This document shows positions 41,640 to 54,900 of a DNA stretch of 64,000 bases, one piece after another. Positions within the stretch are counted from its first letter, which is position 1. Every line of letters begins with the position of its first letter. Origin of the DNA: Solea solea (lineage: Eukaryota; Chordata; Actinopteri; Pleuronectiformes; Soleidae); the NCBI RefSeq assembly GCF_958295425.1, contig NC_081154.1, positions 5,491,139 to 5,555,138 of the forward strand, read 5' to 3'. The notes under the pieces were generated by a model. The model was not told the DNA's origin. It worked only from the letters and a program-made list of their open reading frames with translations, and did no database searches. Position numbers and translations under genes: made by a program.

Positions 41640-42390
41640 ATCAATTACAATTTTCATGGTTCTATTTTTATCCACAGCTTTAGAGTGTTAAAGTGTTAGA
41701 TGGTTAGATGGAAATTCGCGGGGTTGTGGTTAGCATCTGCAAGCGAATGGCAGTTCCATTTCTGTGGACTGTCACTAATGTATTTCATGCTTACCCTCGA
41801 AAAAAACTTTACCTAAACACTGTAAAAACATTTCATGGTTTTGCTGAGTCACTATTGCAGATATGTATAGGCAACCTAGTGGAGCATTGACATTAAACAC
41901 TAAACACAGAAATAGTAAAAAAAAAACAAAGAAGTACTTTCTTTCCAACAAAAACTGCACTCACCTTCTTGTGTGATTGTTTTTGCCAACATTGAGCTCC
42001 ATCCCGTTCCAAAAGCTTATTTGTGTAAGTAGGCAACAAAATGGAGCATTGGCATCAGCATGAAAATAAGCAGAAAGTACTAAGGCAACACTAACATTTA
42101 AAGGTTATAGATTAACGTTATACATTACTGAAATTAACGTAATTATTGTTCTATTTTTGTGGACTGTCACTCATGCTAACCCCATCAAAACTTTACCTAA
42201 ACACAGTAAAAGCATTTCATGGTTTTGCTGAGTCACCATTGCAGGTATGTAGGCAACATAATGGAGCATTGACATGAGGTTAATACTAAACACAAAAATA
42301 GAAACATTTTTGCTTTCTTACCAATGAAAACTGCACTCACCTTCTTGGGTGATGGTTTTTGGGCAACATTGAGCTCTGTTTCATTCCAAA
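41640..42390 (+). repeat. Tandem duplication, unit offset about 400 bp
   Basis: 41750-42010 and 42145-42390 share CTTTACCTAAACAC, CATTTCATGGTTTTGCTGAG, GGAGCATTGACAT and AAAACTGCACTCACCTTCTT in order. A shorter related piece lies at 42030-42065. Not coding. Confidence 0.8.
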
Positions 42391-45300
42391 CACTGACTTA
42401 ATATGTGGCACAGTACCTCATCCTTCTGCTCTTATCATCACTGTAACTAATTTGGGTAAATTAACTGCCATCATGTCAGTAACAAGTAAATTGGCCGTCT
42501 CATTTCGAGTCCATAACCACAACTTTTGGACTTGAGCCTCACAGGCCATCAGGCCATCACCTCTGCTGCCTTTTGGCCTTTTCATCCCTCACACACATGG
42601 TTTTCCTCAGGGGAAGGTGCTGAGTGAGAGATGAAAAACCCGATTAGTGCTATCAAAAGAATCCAGGACTACAGGCAGTATTTGCCGAACTGCCAAGGGC
42701 AGATTGAGTTAACTGGAATGAGCTGCAGGTAAGGATAATAGTCTTTATTGAGAGACCTAAGCCATACGGCATATAAAATGATTTTTACAGCTTCAGATTT
42801 TCCGAATGCCACTTGCATGAACGATATTGATAGAGGGAAAATTTATAAGTTAGCTGTAGCAAACTTTAATGTCCTGTGCCTGACAAAATGTAATAAATTC
42901 TGTCTTCAATGCATGAAAATAATACTCTCTATATTGGACATTTAAAACAAGCTGATGTAGGTTTTTAAGGCCCAGTCTTGAGGATTCTTACCTCACACTC
43001 GTGGCAGTACTGCTCGGATCTTTTACTTCACTCTTTTTAACTCACAACCTGAACACATTTCCTTCCTTTAAACTTACATCTGGACTCAATGCTTGGCAGA
43101 TTTAGATGATCCGAATGACAGAACCTGAGGATCAGTCCAGGCAGAAAGAGCTTAACGTAGCACCATTTTAAGGACTTACGCTCTTCATGTCAGAACTTTC
43201 ATGACTACTGGTGTGATTAGTGACGACTGATCGTCCGCAACCCTCAGATCAGACGTTAGGTCATCCCACCACTCCCAGCCAGGATGAAGCCCAGATGCTT
43301 CGACCTCCCCCAGTTGGCTCCCTGAGTGCAGTAGCTTTTATAAGATGATGAAGCTACCATATTAGGACGAGAATGAAGAGACACCTGTCTGCCTTCAGGT
43401 TATGGTTAAACCAGATGCTGAAACTCCATCTGTCCAATTTACTCTGCGCTAAATGTCAGAGGTTCATGCAGAAATGTGTTATGACTTCTTGAACTCTAGT
43501 GTTGGAATGAATTTCATCAGTAGATCAGGATTGAGTTGCACTATGTACTGCAAATATATATATATAGAATTTATATATACTTTAATTTGGAGCTTGGTCC
43601 TACTTAAGATCTTAGTAGGTACTTAAACAATTGAAGGGATAGATCATGTTTTTTGCAGTGTGGTTGAATGAGGTACGGAAACATTATCATCGCAGACTTT
43701 GCTGAGCTCGTCTGAGCCCACTGCAGTTTCAGCCTGAGAGGGGAAACAGATTTTATCCACCTAACAAAAGGCTTGACTCTTTAGATCAGTGCCTGCTTGA
43801 GTTAATGATATACGTTTGCCACCTTTTCTTGTCATTAACCAGCCTTTTCCAGCTGGTTTGCAATCCAGCTTGTAATCCGGTCTTTCCTCTGCAACAAAGT
43901 CTGTAGAGAAAATGACAGATTTTAAATCCTGGCACAGAGGTATTGATAATCCACTGCTTTCTCTGTCAGCATTTTTGTGTTTTTGATATTTTAAATTCTT
44001 TGTTTGGATTTACCTAAGTGACAAAAACTTACCAAACTAGGCAGCAATGGACCAGCAGCTTCTGTGTCCCTGTGAGCCAAAAAACGCTGATTTTCTCTAT
44101 GGACTTTGGTATCTGTTTGCAATCTAACGTTTCCAGTCACAAACAGTGTTTTACAGTGATATAAAGTGGTGAATATATTCTTTAAGATATCATAGACTTA
44201 AGGAGGTGTAGATTTTATGAGCTGAGGCTTTTGTTAAGTGGATGAAATGCTGACAGCCATGTTATGAGAAAGAGTCAGGGTCCAGGTCCAAGGCGGCCTG
44301 GCAGCTCGGTTAGTAAAGTCAGTGTTGACAATTTGTCATATAACCACACTTCGAAAAACCCAAACTATCCATCTGCTATGAAAGCCACTCTCCTGTATAA
44401 CAGAGGCCACAGCAATTAATAAAACAGTTGTAGCAAGTAAAGGAATGTTTAATGATAAATAAATGACAGTATGCGCTTGTTCTACGATGAGAAATGTGTC
44501 AGTATTATGCAGAAAACTTGCTTCAGTGTGTGACTCCCAGACGTTAATGGTGAATAAGCAGGGTGTTACTGGGAACTGGTGTCTGTCGGAAACCACTTAT
44601 GGCTACCTTTACTCAAATAGTTGGAACCTGTCAATACGTCTTTAAGTTTGTCTGAGTGGAAAGCTGTAAATCTCATCTAATGAAGTAATCATCGAACCTT
44701 CCACATCAGTCGGAAAACTTGGCGACGCGCAGCACAATGTTGACTTTGTGCCACGGCGAAGTAAACATATGTCAGTCTATGCGTTTAATAGTCGTGTCTC
44801 TTTCGCGTTTCTGACACGTTAAGTATCAGATTTCTGTCGTCAAAAAGTGTAAATCTTTCACGATGCTTTTCCACCCCATCGACTGAGACGACCACAGCTC
44901 TGGCTCCTGCTCAAGGCTCCACAGTGACTGTTGTTTTGCTTTCCTAAAGCTGTGGAGACGTATGATGAGGATTTCCGCTGAAAGAGCTGTTGAATTTCTC
45001 CCCCGTGATTTGGGCGGCGTCCCCCCAGGGGCGACCTCCCACACTCCGCGATGTTGACATATTTTCAGGCTGGCTGTACAAATCTGCTATTTCCCCCCAT
45101 TCTCACCCTTAAACAGTGTGTATGTGCACATGTGACTTACACAGCCATTAAGTCCTTCACACTCTATTCATCTATTCGACATATTGAACTTTTATTCTCA
45201 GTTGACTACTTCCTTTTCATTGACGCCCATTCAATTACCTTTTCAATCTCCTCTGCCATTTCCGACTCTTTCAGAAACTTGGAATTCTCTGGCTTGCCGT

Positions 45301-47468
45301 CCCCAAAGAAAGAGCAATTACCCATGTTTTCATTTTTAAATATCGACCCATTTTGGTCAGGATATAATTATAATTAGGATATCCTTTTTCACTTGCCAGT
45401 AATAAGTCAAATGTGATGATTTCCCCTTCAAGTTTCACTCAGCTGGAAGGCTTTTTCCGAGCCTGAGAGGTTTTGCATAGATGGATGCTTGGCGTCGCGG
45501 CCGCGGTGATGGATTCGAGGCCCTTCTCAGAAACAACACGGCTTACCTTTTAATCGCGCCGGTCCACTTTGCACATTAGCACAATCAGTTTAATTGGGGA
45601 AATAGCTGTGCAAAAAGAGGTGACATCAAAGACGAAGGCAAACATCCCAGCTCATGCAATCCATTGCTGCCGTTGCTCGGCGGGGCGGCGCATCGCGGTG
45701 GCTGCAGTGGAAAATGTGAATTGTTCGCAATACGTACTTGTAAGGTATTTGAGAAATTTATTTCTTCATGTGGGTTTTATGTTTATGAGTCAGTTTCCCT
45801 TATGAAACATGTCCTCGTCTAACAATAACAGCAACTTACCTAGATAGAGGCCAGTTAGCTAGCAGCTGGCTAGCTAGCTAGCTAGCTACCTACCTACCAG
45901 GCCAGTTAACTAGCACCTACCTACCTACCTTACCTTACCTTACAGGCTAGTTGACTACCAGTTGGCCAGGTAGCTAATCAGTAATCAGACCTTTAGTCAC
46001 TACTGTGAACACGAAATTGGCAAAATTGCTAACATATAGTGCTGCTATAATAAATCATCTTACTGTTTGACTACTAAGTACTTCGATGACTGATTAATTG
46101 GTTTGAGTGTTTTTTCCTCCCCAGCTTCTATTTCCTTGTGTCTTTTCCTTTCTACAAGACAGAAAGGACAAATTAATCAATAACGAAAATAATAATTTGC
46201 TGCAGTGTCTGCGTGCGTGTGTGTGCTAGAACCTCAGCGTCTCCACAGGCTAAATGAGAGTGTGTGGTTAGAGGCTGTAAAAGCAAAAGCAATGAGCTGA
46301 AAGCTGTTAAAACTCCGAGGAGGCGATAAAAACAACAAGTGAACCATTGTTTACTTAAAATGTATTGATTAATTCAGCTTTATTAAGCAGCCATTTTGAA
46401 ATGACCTCAGCACGTAAAGACAAATAATGTAGACTGAGATGAAGAAGAACAACATAAAACAACATAGGCCTAAGTCAAACAGGAAATAGGTCATAGCCTC
46501 CCTTGCTTTTAAAGTTGTGCTTTTTGTTGTGCTCAACACACTCAACTATGCTAAAGTACCAAGGAGAAAGCGCCCAATAATATTCTACCAGCATTTAATG
46601 AATTCAGGTTCCCTGTTGTGTGCAGTCACGCATGCACAAGGTCATAACAACACAATGAAAGTACAAACTCATGTTTGCGTGATTGAGATTTAAACAATTT
46701 ACATATATTTAACATGATCCTGGCCTTACATACAAAACGCCTTAAAATATGGAAATGTGCGTGGATTCCAAAAGACCTGAAAGTAATTCTTCTCCCACTG
46801 TAAATACATTTAAATTCAAATATTTCGTAATGCGTCCTTCAACCTCAACTTTCAACCCTTAACCTGAATCGTTAAAACCTCATCTCCACACTCGGTGGAG
46901 GGCAATCCACGGCCGCCCCGGCTCTCACTCATCACTCATCACCACGCGCAGTGACCTCAGCAGAGGCCGCAGAGGTCAAGACCACGCTGTCCATCTCTGT
47001 TACTCCGTTCATGAATAAACAGAGGCCAGTGTACGGGTGTGCGTGTCCGTCAGGGTGCGATCACACGCGCAACACAACACAACGCACACATGTGCACACA
47101 CACACACACACACGGCCTCGTGCCGACTACTTCTGGCATAATTAGAAACATTTGCGATCATTTGCAAAAGGGAACACGAGCTCTGATGGGATCCAGATGC
47201 ACTACTGGGTTTCGCCGAAATACAGGAACCCTTATTTACGAGGGGGGCCATTACTGGCTCCTCACCCAGGGAGGTGTATGTATGAATGTATGAATGTATG
47301 AATGTATGTATGTGTGTGTGTGTGTGTGGTTTGTCCAGTTACTAAATGAGTGTTTGGATGTGTAGATCATCCATATTCAGGTCACACTCAGTTTAGTTTG
47401 GCGTTTGTTTTAATGAGAGAAAGAGCAGAAAAATAAATGAACACAGATGAGTTTTCAATTAATTTTGT
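42391..47468. other. No gene seen; candidate conserved element and simple repeats
   Basis: 45420-45790 is repeat-poor and GC-richer (GGCGTCGCGGCCGCGG, ACAATCAGTTTAATTGGGG), a candidate regulatory element. 45855-45954 is a GCTA/CCTA tetranucleotide stretch, 47096-47112 CA, and 47275-47328 a TGTATGAA/TG repeat. Confidence 0.4.
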
Positions 47469-47474
47469 TTTATT
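47469..47474 (-). terminator. Candidate polyadenylation signal of the FRMPD2-strand transcript
   Basis: AATAAA on the minus strand about 320 nt past the last stop. An ATTAAA variant is nearer at 47602-47607. Which is used cannot be told from sequence. Confidence 0.4.
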
Positions 47475-47794
47475 GATGCAGACGTCGTATTCACAGTTAT
47501 GTTAATTTGTCAACAGAAAAATGCACACTCATACTAATATACTCCTGTCAGTGGCCTGTAAGTTTTTGTCAGATTGTGCTTTCATGTTCTTGTATGTTTC
47601 TTTTAATCATGATTGCTTGATATCTTTGGTTTATCCTCGAAAATGAGAGTTTCTCTCAACTGATTTCCCAATTTTAAACAAAGGTTAATTGAAAAACGTA
47701 AATAAAATCCCATAAAAGTCCTTCTCTTGTGATATTCTGCACATCTGAAGTCAAATTATTATTGTATCTCTTTTCTGTCCTTGTTGTTCGGATG

Positions 47795-47808
47795 TCATCG
47801 TTGTTTTA
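47795..47808 (-). other. Terminal exon-like segment with stop of the +1 frame
   Basis: The acceptor TTTTCTCCACAG precedes four codons (VKQR after splicing) and TGA at 47795-47797. The remaining transcript to the left would be 3' untranslated. Confidence 0.4.
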
Positions 47809-48316
47809 CTGTGGAGAAAACACAGCAAAATGCCGTTAATTGACGAATGAACAGTGATGTCACATATGGTGCTGTGCTGCCCCCTTGTGGTTGAATTGAT
47901 GAGATGCTTGAAAATGGATTAGTCAGCACTGAGGTCAGCTGTGGTTCACGTTGGCGTAAAAAAGTGTTGACTCTGCTTTCAGCCTCTGCTCATAAACGTC
48001 GACGGAAAATATGATTCATGATAATGAACTAGCAGTCGCATGTGTGTTATTTTTAATTATACACTTTCATCTACAAAAAAAACCCATGAGTAAAACAAAT
48101 TTGGTTTGGTTTCACTTGCACGTGTTTTCCTGGAAATATGAGGCTATTACTGTTTATTATGTTCTGATTTGAAACATTACATAAGGATTTTGCCAAACCA
48201 ACAGAGAACTGAACATATTATAAATTACTTTTCTGTTTTTCTTGGAGAAATCTGACAATAAAGTGAAGGTTTTTGAAATTAACACACAATAAAAGAATGT
48301 TATGCCGGCTACTCAC

Positions 48317-48426
48317 CCTTTTTAATCCACACATCTGCTTCATAATCCCACAGAATTTGACACGATGGTGTCATACAGCGTCCAACCACTGTGACTTCCT
48401 GATCCATGTGGGTCCCTTCAATGAAC
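48317..48426 (-). other. Downstream exon-like segment, unidentified protein tail
   Basis: The acceptor is a T8-ACAG tract and the donor is GTGAGT. In the phase set by the previous exon it is fully open: FIEGTHMDQEVTVVGRC, then ILWDYEADVWIKK. The composition looks protein-coding rather than random (balanced hydrophobics, two Trp). The family was not recognised. Confidence 0.5.
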
Positions 48427-48815
48427 CTGTAAAAAAAAGAAATAAAACCCCACTGTTATTTAGAAGAGACAAACATTATAGTGTCATATCTCAGCAGGAG
48501 GTAGATTATGTTGTTTATGTTGTTCATTTATACTTAGTCTTTAAGTCTTTATTTTGAACATGTGATAATAACACAATTAATGGAAAAACAGCACAAAAAA
48601 ACATGTCTGAAAAGGAGTAGGAAGAAGCCACAATATCAACAATAATACATATATTATTATATTAATACAATGATAAATACAACACCTTATCAAAAGTTGG
48701 TGGTGTTTGGTTTGAAATAAATGAAATGAGTTCATAACTACGTTTATGTTCGCACACGGTAAATTAACATGGTTTTGTCACATGACATCATGTGACATTA
48801 CCTAACAGCACTGAC

Positions 48816-48907
48816 CTTTCTGCAGCGTTGGTGTCGAGTGAGGTCACGTCGATGCTCTTGAAAAAACAGCCTTGTTTCCTTCCGCCCATCGCTGTGAGGT
48901 TGCTCAT
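48816..48907 (-). other. Overlapping +1-frame open segment in the stop-containing exon
   Basis: An ATG at 48905-48907 overlaps the FRMPD2 TGA (ATGA). Its frame stays open to the donor GTCAGT, encoding MSNLTAM and GGRKQGCFFKSIDVTSL, and continues in frame through the next two exon-like segments to give 71 codons. I do not recognise the peptide. It may be the true C-terminal tail reached by a frameshift, a second small frame, or untranslated sequence open by chance. Confidence 0.45.
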
Positions 48908-48941
48908 GTGCCGGGGAACTGATCGATGGAGGGAAGAAGCC
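48904..48941 (-). CDS. frmpd2: FRMPD2 last in-frame segment with stop
   Basis: Joined to the previous exon it reads GLLPSIDQFPGT then TGA at 48904-48906. GLLPSID parallels GVLPEID of PTPN13, so this frame is homologous up to the stop. The exon itself runs to a good donor at 48816, so the stop lies 88 nt before an exon junction, an arrangement that normally invites nonsense-mediated decay. Confidence 0.75.
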
Positions 48942-51900
48942 CTGTAGAAAAAAAACACGTTGACAGATGAGTGACATTATATTGTCCTCTTAGGTCATGG
49001 AAACCAGACTGTGTGTGTGTGTGTGTGTGTGTGTGTACCAGGGGGAGGCCGATAGAGTGTCAGTCGAACTTCAGGTGGTGAATTCTTGAACAATTTTAGC
49101 ACCTTCTGCGCAAAATAGAAACAACTGTTAAGCAACTGCAGGAGATACAGGAGCTGCTATTTCTGTCCTACTTCTTGGGCTTCACTGCTCAAACCAGGAG
49201 CAGTGAAGCCCAAGAAGTAGGACAGAAATAGCAGTGAGCCACCAGGGGGCGACTCCCCTGGTTGCAAAAAGAGGTTTGAATGGATTTTATAACAGCAGTA
49301 AACATGTACCTGAGGAGTTAATGATCTCAATCACCTGTTTCTCATCTCCTTCAAATAGAACATGATGTAAATTATGTTCCCATTTCGAGGAAAATAGGCG
49401 ATCATTTAGAGCACACATGAGTGGACACCAGTGTGACTGACAGATGGTGAATTTCCACTTTCAGAAAGTGACACAACTTGAGGCTTCAAAATGACAATTG
49501 CTTTGCAGTTAGAAGACTACATCTGTATTTATATACAGCCTATGTAGTTAATATACATATGACATGCAGTATTAATTTAATATTCAGATAATCAGACGAG
49601 ACAAAATAATGCAAGTAGCTTCAATTGTGTAATTATGTACATGTTTGTGCATTCTGTGTTAGGAATACTCCATTCCACAGAAGACCAGTGTCTTAATTCC
49701 TCAATGAATGAATAAAGTAATATTTTTTGACTAAAGTGATACCACATTTAACAAAAAAAACATACATATATAAACTATAGTGCTCTGTAGTGGTCAAAAT
49801 GAATTTGTCATTAAACCAACTTGAAGAAACGTAAACAGGTTTTTCAGTTTCTGCAATTTACAAACGTCTTAACATACAGTATGACTCAAACTCAAGAGAA
49901 AACAACTCTCCATGTTCCTTTTGCCAGTGGATAATTATTTAATGAATGCCAGTAAAAGGCCTGTTTAGTAACTCCATTGTTCGGCCTGTTAATTGTAAAC
50001 CTGTTCCTCTGTCGCAGCAGGTCACCTCACACGACTCCCTCCCTCATTATCCACAGTCACGGAACATTTTTCTCCTCCTTAACAACACTCTGTTCATTGT
50101 TTGATTCCTACAGTGTTGAATCCAACTTTATTAACAGTGTGTACTTTAATCAGGACAGAGGTGATTTTGTCCCATGTAAAAACAACATAGAAGTTACTTA
50201 AACAGTTAGAAATTAGAGTCATTATTGTAATTACATTGAAGATTATAGCTCATTATCAATCACAGATTACAGTAATAGGGTTGCATCGTATCTATCATGT
50301 GAGAATGTTTTAGTTCAATTTTTACTAGCAAATTTAAAGGTGTAGTGTGTAACTTTTAGTAGAGTTTGTTGACAGAAATTAAATACTTAATTACTTATAT
50401 GTACATTTGTGAGTGTATAATGACTTTAAAATATAAATTGTTTGGTTTGGGCCTTATGATTGTAATTTAAAGGCCTTGCTTTATAACATTTTGTGCTGGC
50501 ATGTTTCTACGGCAGCCTGACTGGACCAATCAGCCATTCCACAACTTGAATAAGAAACTTAATACACAAACTGTCATGATCCTAACCCGCATCTTTGATT
50601 TATTTCCAGTATTTTGATTTATTTTGTCTTGTATTGGTTTTATTTTGACACATCCTGTTTTGTTTTGATACTCAAATCTTGTCCTATCATGTCATTTTAT
50701 CACTCCCTGGTCTTTGTCTGCTTTCCTGGCTTTTCTTTTTACCTGCACTTTTACCTGGGTCCTATCATCCTTGACACAAACAAAGAAGAATGACATGCTT
50801 TCTGGTCAGCAAAGGCCACCGTAGTTCCCTGGTGCACTTAGGAATGGGAGGGGTTAGTGCTTCAATCTGCAGTCTCACCATTAGATGTCAGTAATTCTTA
50901 TTTATTTAAATTCAAAATAATCCTGAAGTGAAAGGGAAGCGCGGTTATTAGTGGTGCCAAGAAGTTGTGGGTAATTGGTAAATTTACTTAATTCAACATT
51001 CATTTAAATATGTGAAATGTGCACTTACTGGATAGGAGAGCTCCTTGAGTGACTGGCCGTTGATGGCCAACAGGACGTCTCCCTCCTGGATTGTGCCGCT
51101 CTGCTGAGCCGGCTGACCCGGGAAAAGCTCCTTTATGCGCACCAGGCTGCTAAACTCCCGGGTGGGCGGATCCACCTCGCACATGAGGAAACTGAAGCCC
51201 AGGCCACTGGCATTCTTAGTCAGCGTCACCTCCTGGGTGTTTTCTGAATGTGTTGGAGGTGATAGAGAAGGAAGATGTAGATGCAGGGAGATTCAGGAGA
51301 AGATGGGAACAAGAGGTGGAAGAGAAATTAAAAATCAAAATGAAAATACTTTGTCCAATAAATGGTGTTAATTAGTGTAACATAATGTTAACATGTATAA
51401 AATGCATCCCTGTTCCACCGTTCACTTATAGTATCGTTATTGTACATTTTTAAATGGTTTGTCTTGGTATATTTTGTATATTTTATATTGCTTATTTTAT
51501 ACCATAGTGTAGTACTGTCTACTCCCAACCCCGCCAGTGTGGGATCAATAAAGATGATTATTATATATGAATACATCATATATCATATTTATTATATAGC
51601 TAATCTTTTCCTATTTTGAGGAATGTGGTTATTGCATGGCCCTTTTTCTTCTTTTTTTTAGTGATAGTATGAATGTGCTCTTGTGTGTCAACAGTTGTGT
51701 TACTGTGTGAGACGACAGAGCAGAGATGATGATGCGGGGTGACGTATGCAGAAGGTTAGGTCTAAGGATAAAGGAGGCCACGGGGATAAGACGAGGTCAG
51801 GGTCGGTGAGGAAGATCAGGGAAAAAGAGGAGGAGGAGGAAGTGTGTGAAAGTTCACCTTGAAGCGGTCAGACTAGCGCAGCTTAGCGTCGACACACCTT

Positions 51901-54900
51901 CATCCTCACTTGTGTAAAGTTTGTGAGTGTGTGAGTCGAATTAATACTTTAATTTTCTGAATGTATGACATCACTTCTAGGGTCCAAGATGACGCTACAC
52001 AGCTAAACGACATTAGCAGAAGATACACTTACCCCCAACCTGTGCTAATATCCAGCTAACTAGCGAGGCTACAAGAAGGTAGCTAACGATAACATGGCTG
52101 CCACAAAGGACAGAAGGAAATCTTTTATTTTAGCTGCTTAGCAAAAAGCTCATCTTATTAAATATATGCCTGCTTATGTCTCTGATATCATGCTGCTGGT
52201 CTACTCTTGCTTTGTTTGATAGGTTTGTGTCACTTAGGTAAAACCAACTGAAGGATCTGAAACACTGGACTCACAGAATAACACATTTGAGCTTAGTGAT
52301 GACCGCAGCAGTGGATCAGTGGATGTTACAAATTGAAATCCTGCTCAATTTGAAAGGTTCTCCTTACTTTTACACACGTCAACTACATGTGTTACCTCTG
52401 AGGTAACTGCAGAAAGACACTCTAATTATGGAAACGTGAGCAGCATTTCACCAAGGTATCTCACCATCAGTGACAAAGCTGTAGCCTTTGCGTCGCTCGC
52501 TGATCGTGTTTGGAGGAGTGCTGGTGGACGAGGAGCTCTTGAGTCTGGGCCTGCTGGACGCTGGACTGAGACTCTTAATGGACACACTGCTGCTGGTGTC
52601 CGCACTGAGAGAAACCGTGGACAGGTTCATCAGCTCCTTCTCCACAACCATGGTAACCACCTATAGAGGAAGGGACAGAAATAGAAGGAACGCAACATCC
52701 AATTTAAAAGTATTACAGTGACTTTATATGAGTTATCAGAAATGTATAGATGGTTACCTCAGTAGTTTTACTCAGACAATCCACAGCCTGCTGGTAAGTA
52801 ACGCCCTGGAAATTAACACCATCCACCTCCAACAGTCTGTCGCCTGGAAAAGAAAATGATGTATGGGAGAATATTTCTACTGTATTATCCAAGTAATACG
52901 TTGTTAATTCGAATGTAATGTAGTAAAGTGTAGTAAAATTAATAAAAACAGGTAGAGGAACAGTTTGATTCATGATGATTACACAGTAACTGGTTGAACA
53001 TGATCAGAATAAGCATGTGTGTGGTAGTCTATATCATTTTTCATTACCATGATATTACCTGCATATTACATTGAAAATAACTGTTATTAGCAAGCTATTA
53101 ATTGAAAATTGCATGAGGAAATAGGAGGATTTTTACCTCCATACCACCATGTTATTATTGAACTGTTATGTACAGTGTTAACCCAAGATTTTGAGCTGTT
53201 ATACCTTTATGTATGCGTCCGTCTCTCTCAGCTGCTCCTCCAGAAACAAGCCTCTTGATGTAAATCCCTCCATTAGGAAGGTTTGTGTCGACGCCACCCT
53301 GAACAATCAGGGACAGATTGTGTTGGACATTTAGCTCTTGGTAATCATCAGAATGCTTCTTCCACCAGCATGTGTTGAAGTAATGATCACTGTGAGTGAT
53401 GTAACATGGAGCAACACAACCCCCGCCCCCCTCCGTGAGCTCATCAGACCACAGGTGTTAATCAGATTGAGAGGAGCAGATTTTCTGCTGACGATGAGCT
53501 GCTGCACAAATAATTGTTTCTACCTAATGGTTTTTAATCAAATTCTTATGGCCACATTAGTCTCAACACTCAGTGGCTTCCACTATGAAGTGATTTGGAG
53601 CCAAGTGGCCAAATGTAATTGCCGACTGCATGCGCCAATGTCTTTAAATAAAGTGACAGTAATGGCTGGACAGATCTAACCTAAGTAATAAACTACTTTA
53701 CTATTGACGTTATTAACAATACAGCCACTTTATACAAGACGACCACATTAGTTTCAGCTTGTGCTCGACATCAGAAATTAAATATTAATCCCACAGTGAA
53801 ATCAACTGTTCACAGACTCATTAACTCACAGAGATGCTGATGCCTAGACTTCCTGACATCTTCCTGAGCTCCACAGTGATCTCCTCAGGTCTCACACAGT
53901 TCAGGGAGGACGACGACAGAGAAGACGCATCCTGAAACAACAGAGTTCAGCCCTCATCAGACTTTTACTGCTCTGTAGTTCACTATGACAACAACACGGC
54001 ATATGTGTGTGGTTGTTTAACTTGTTCAATTATTCAGAATAAATCTTGTAACTATATTATACTGTATTTTGAATGCATTTCAAATAAATACAGATAGAAC
54101 GACGAGCATGATTGTACCTGTGCTCCAAGGACTCGTACGTCAACAGGGACGTGTAGCCTGTTAGCGGTCTTCGGTGTCATCATGACTGAAATGACCTCAT
54201 CCACGCTGTTGTCGTCTGATCGGCCATCTGCCATCACCATATTCTGGGATTCGTAGTTTCTCAGCACAGGTGAGCGCTCGCAGTTGGGACTGAGGCGAAC
54301 TGCTGGCAACACATTTGAAGGTAGAAAATGTTGGATATGTTTACGTGGTTGGTTGTGTTTTGTTGTCTGAAAGTGTTTAATGACTTCTTTGAAGAGAGTT
54401 AGCTGTAGCGTGTGAAGCTGTTTTTACAGGTAACAGCAGAATCATGCTAGCTTTACCCCAAAACTATTATCGCTAAGCTGAACTACGCTAAGCTTGGAAG
54501 TGGTGTCAGTCTTTTCATCTAACTCTTGGTAACAAAGGTGTTAAACATTAGGATATTTACTTAATTTTCTCAGCCTCAGCATTTAATATTTACCAAGATC
54601 TCCCAGATTTTATGACCAAGTTTATCTCTGCCCTGAGCAAAGACGCGTCCACAAAGCCTGACAGTTTACAGGTGGATTAAAAAAATTGGGGACGAATACA
54701 ATGAAATACATATTAAACATGTTTATCCACTCCCAGGAACTCATGCAAGAGCCATTGGGGCTCTGTTTGCCTCAAGGACAAAGAATAAACGCAGATTCAT
54801 TGTGTTAAATATTGTTGTAAGATGACGCTTTGACCTCAGGGCTTTTACTGTGAAACTCACCTGTCGTGATATGTCACTTCCCCCGGAAATGTGTTTCTCT

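Noticed and set aside
1..47400. CRISPR array, operon or prokaryotic system
   Set aside because: All repeats are eukaryotic microsatellites or dispersed elements; there are no spacer-regular repeats or adjacent bacterial genes.
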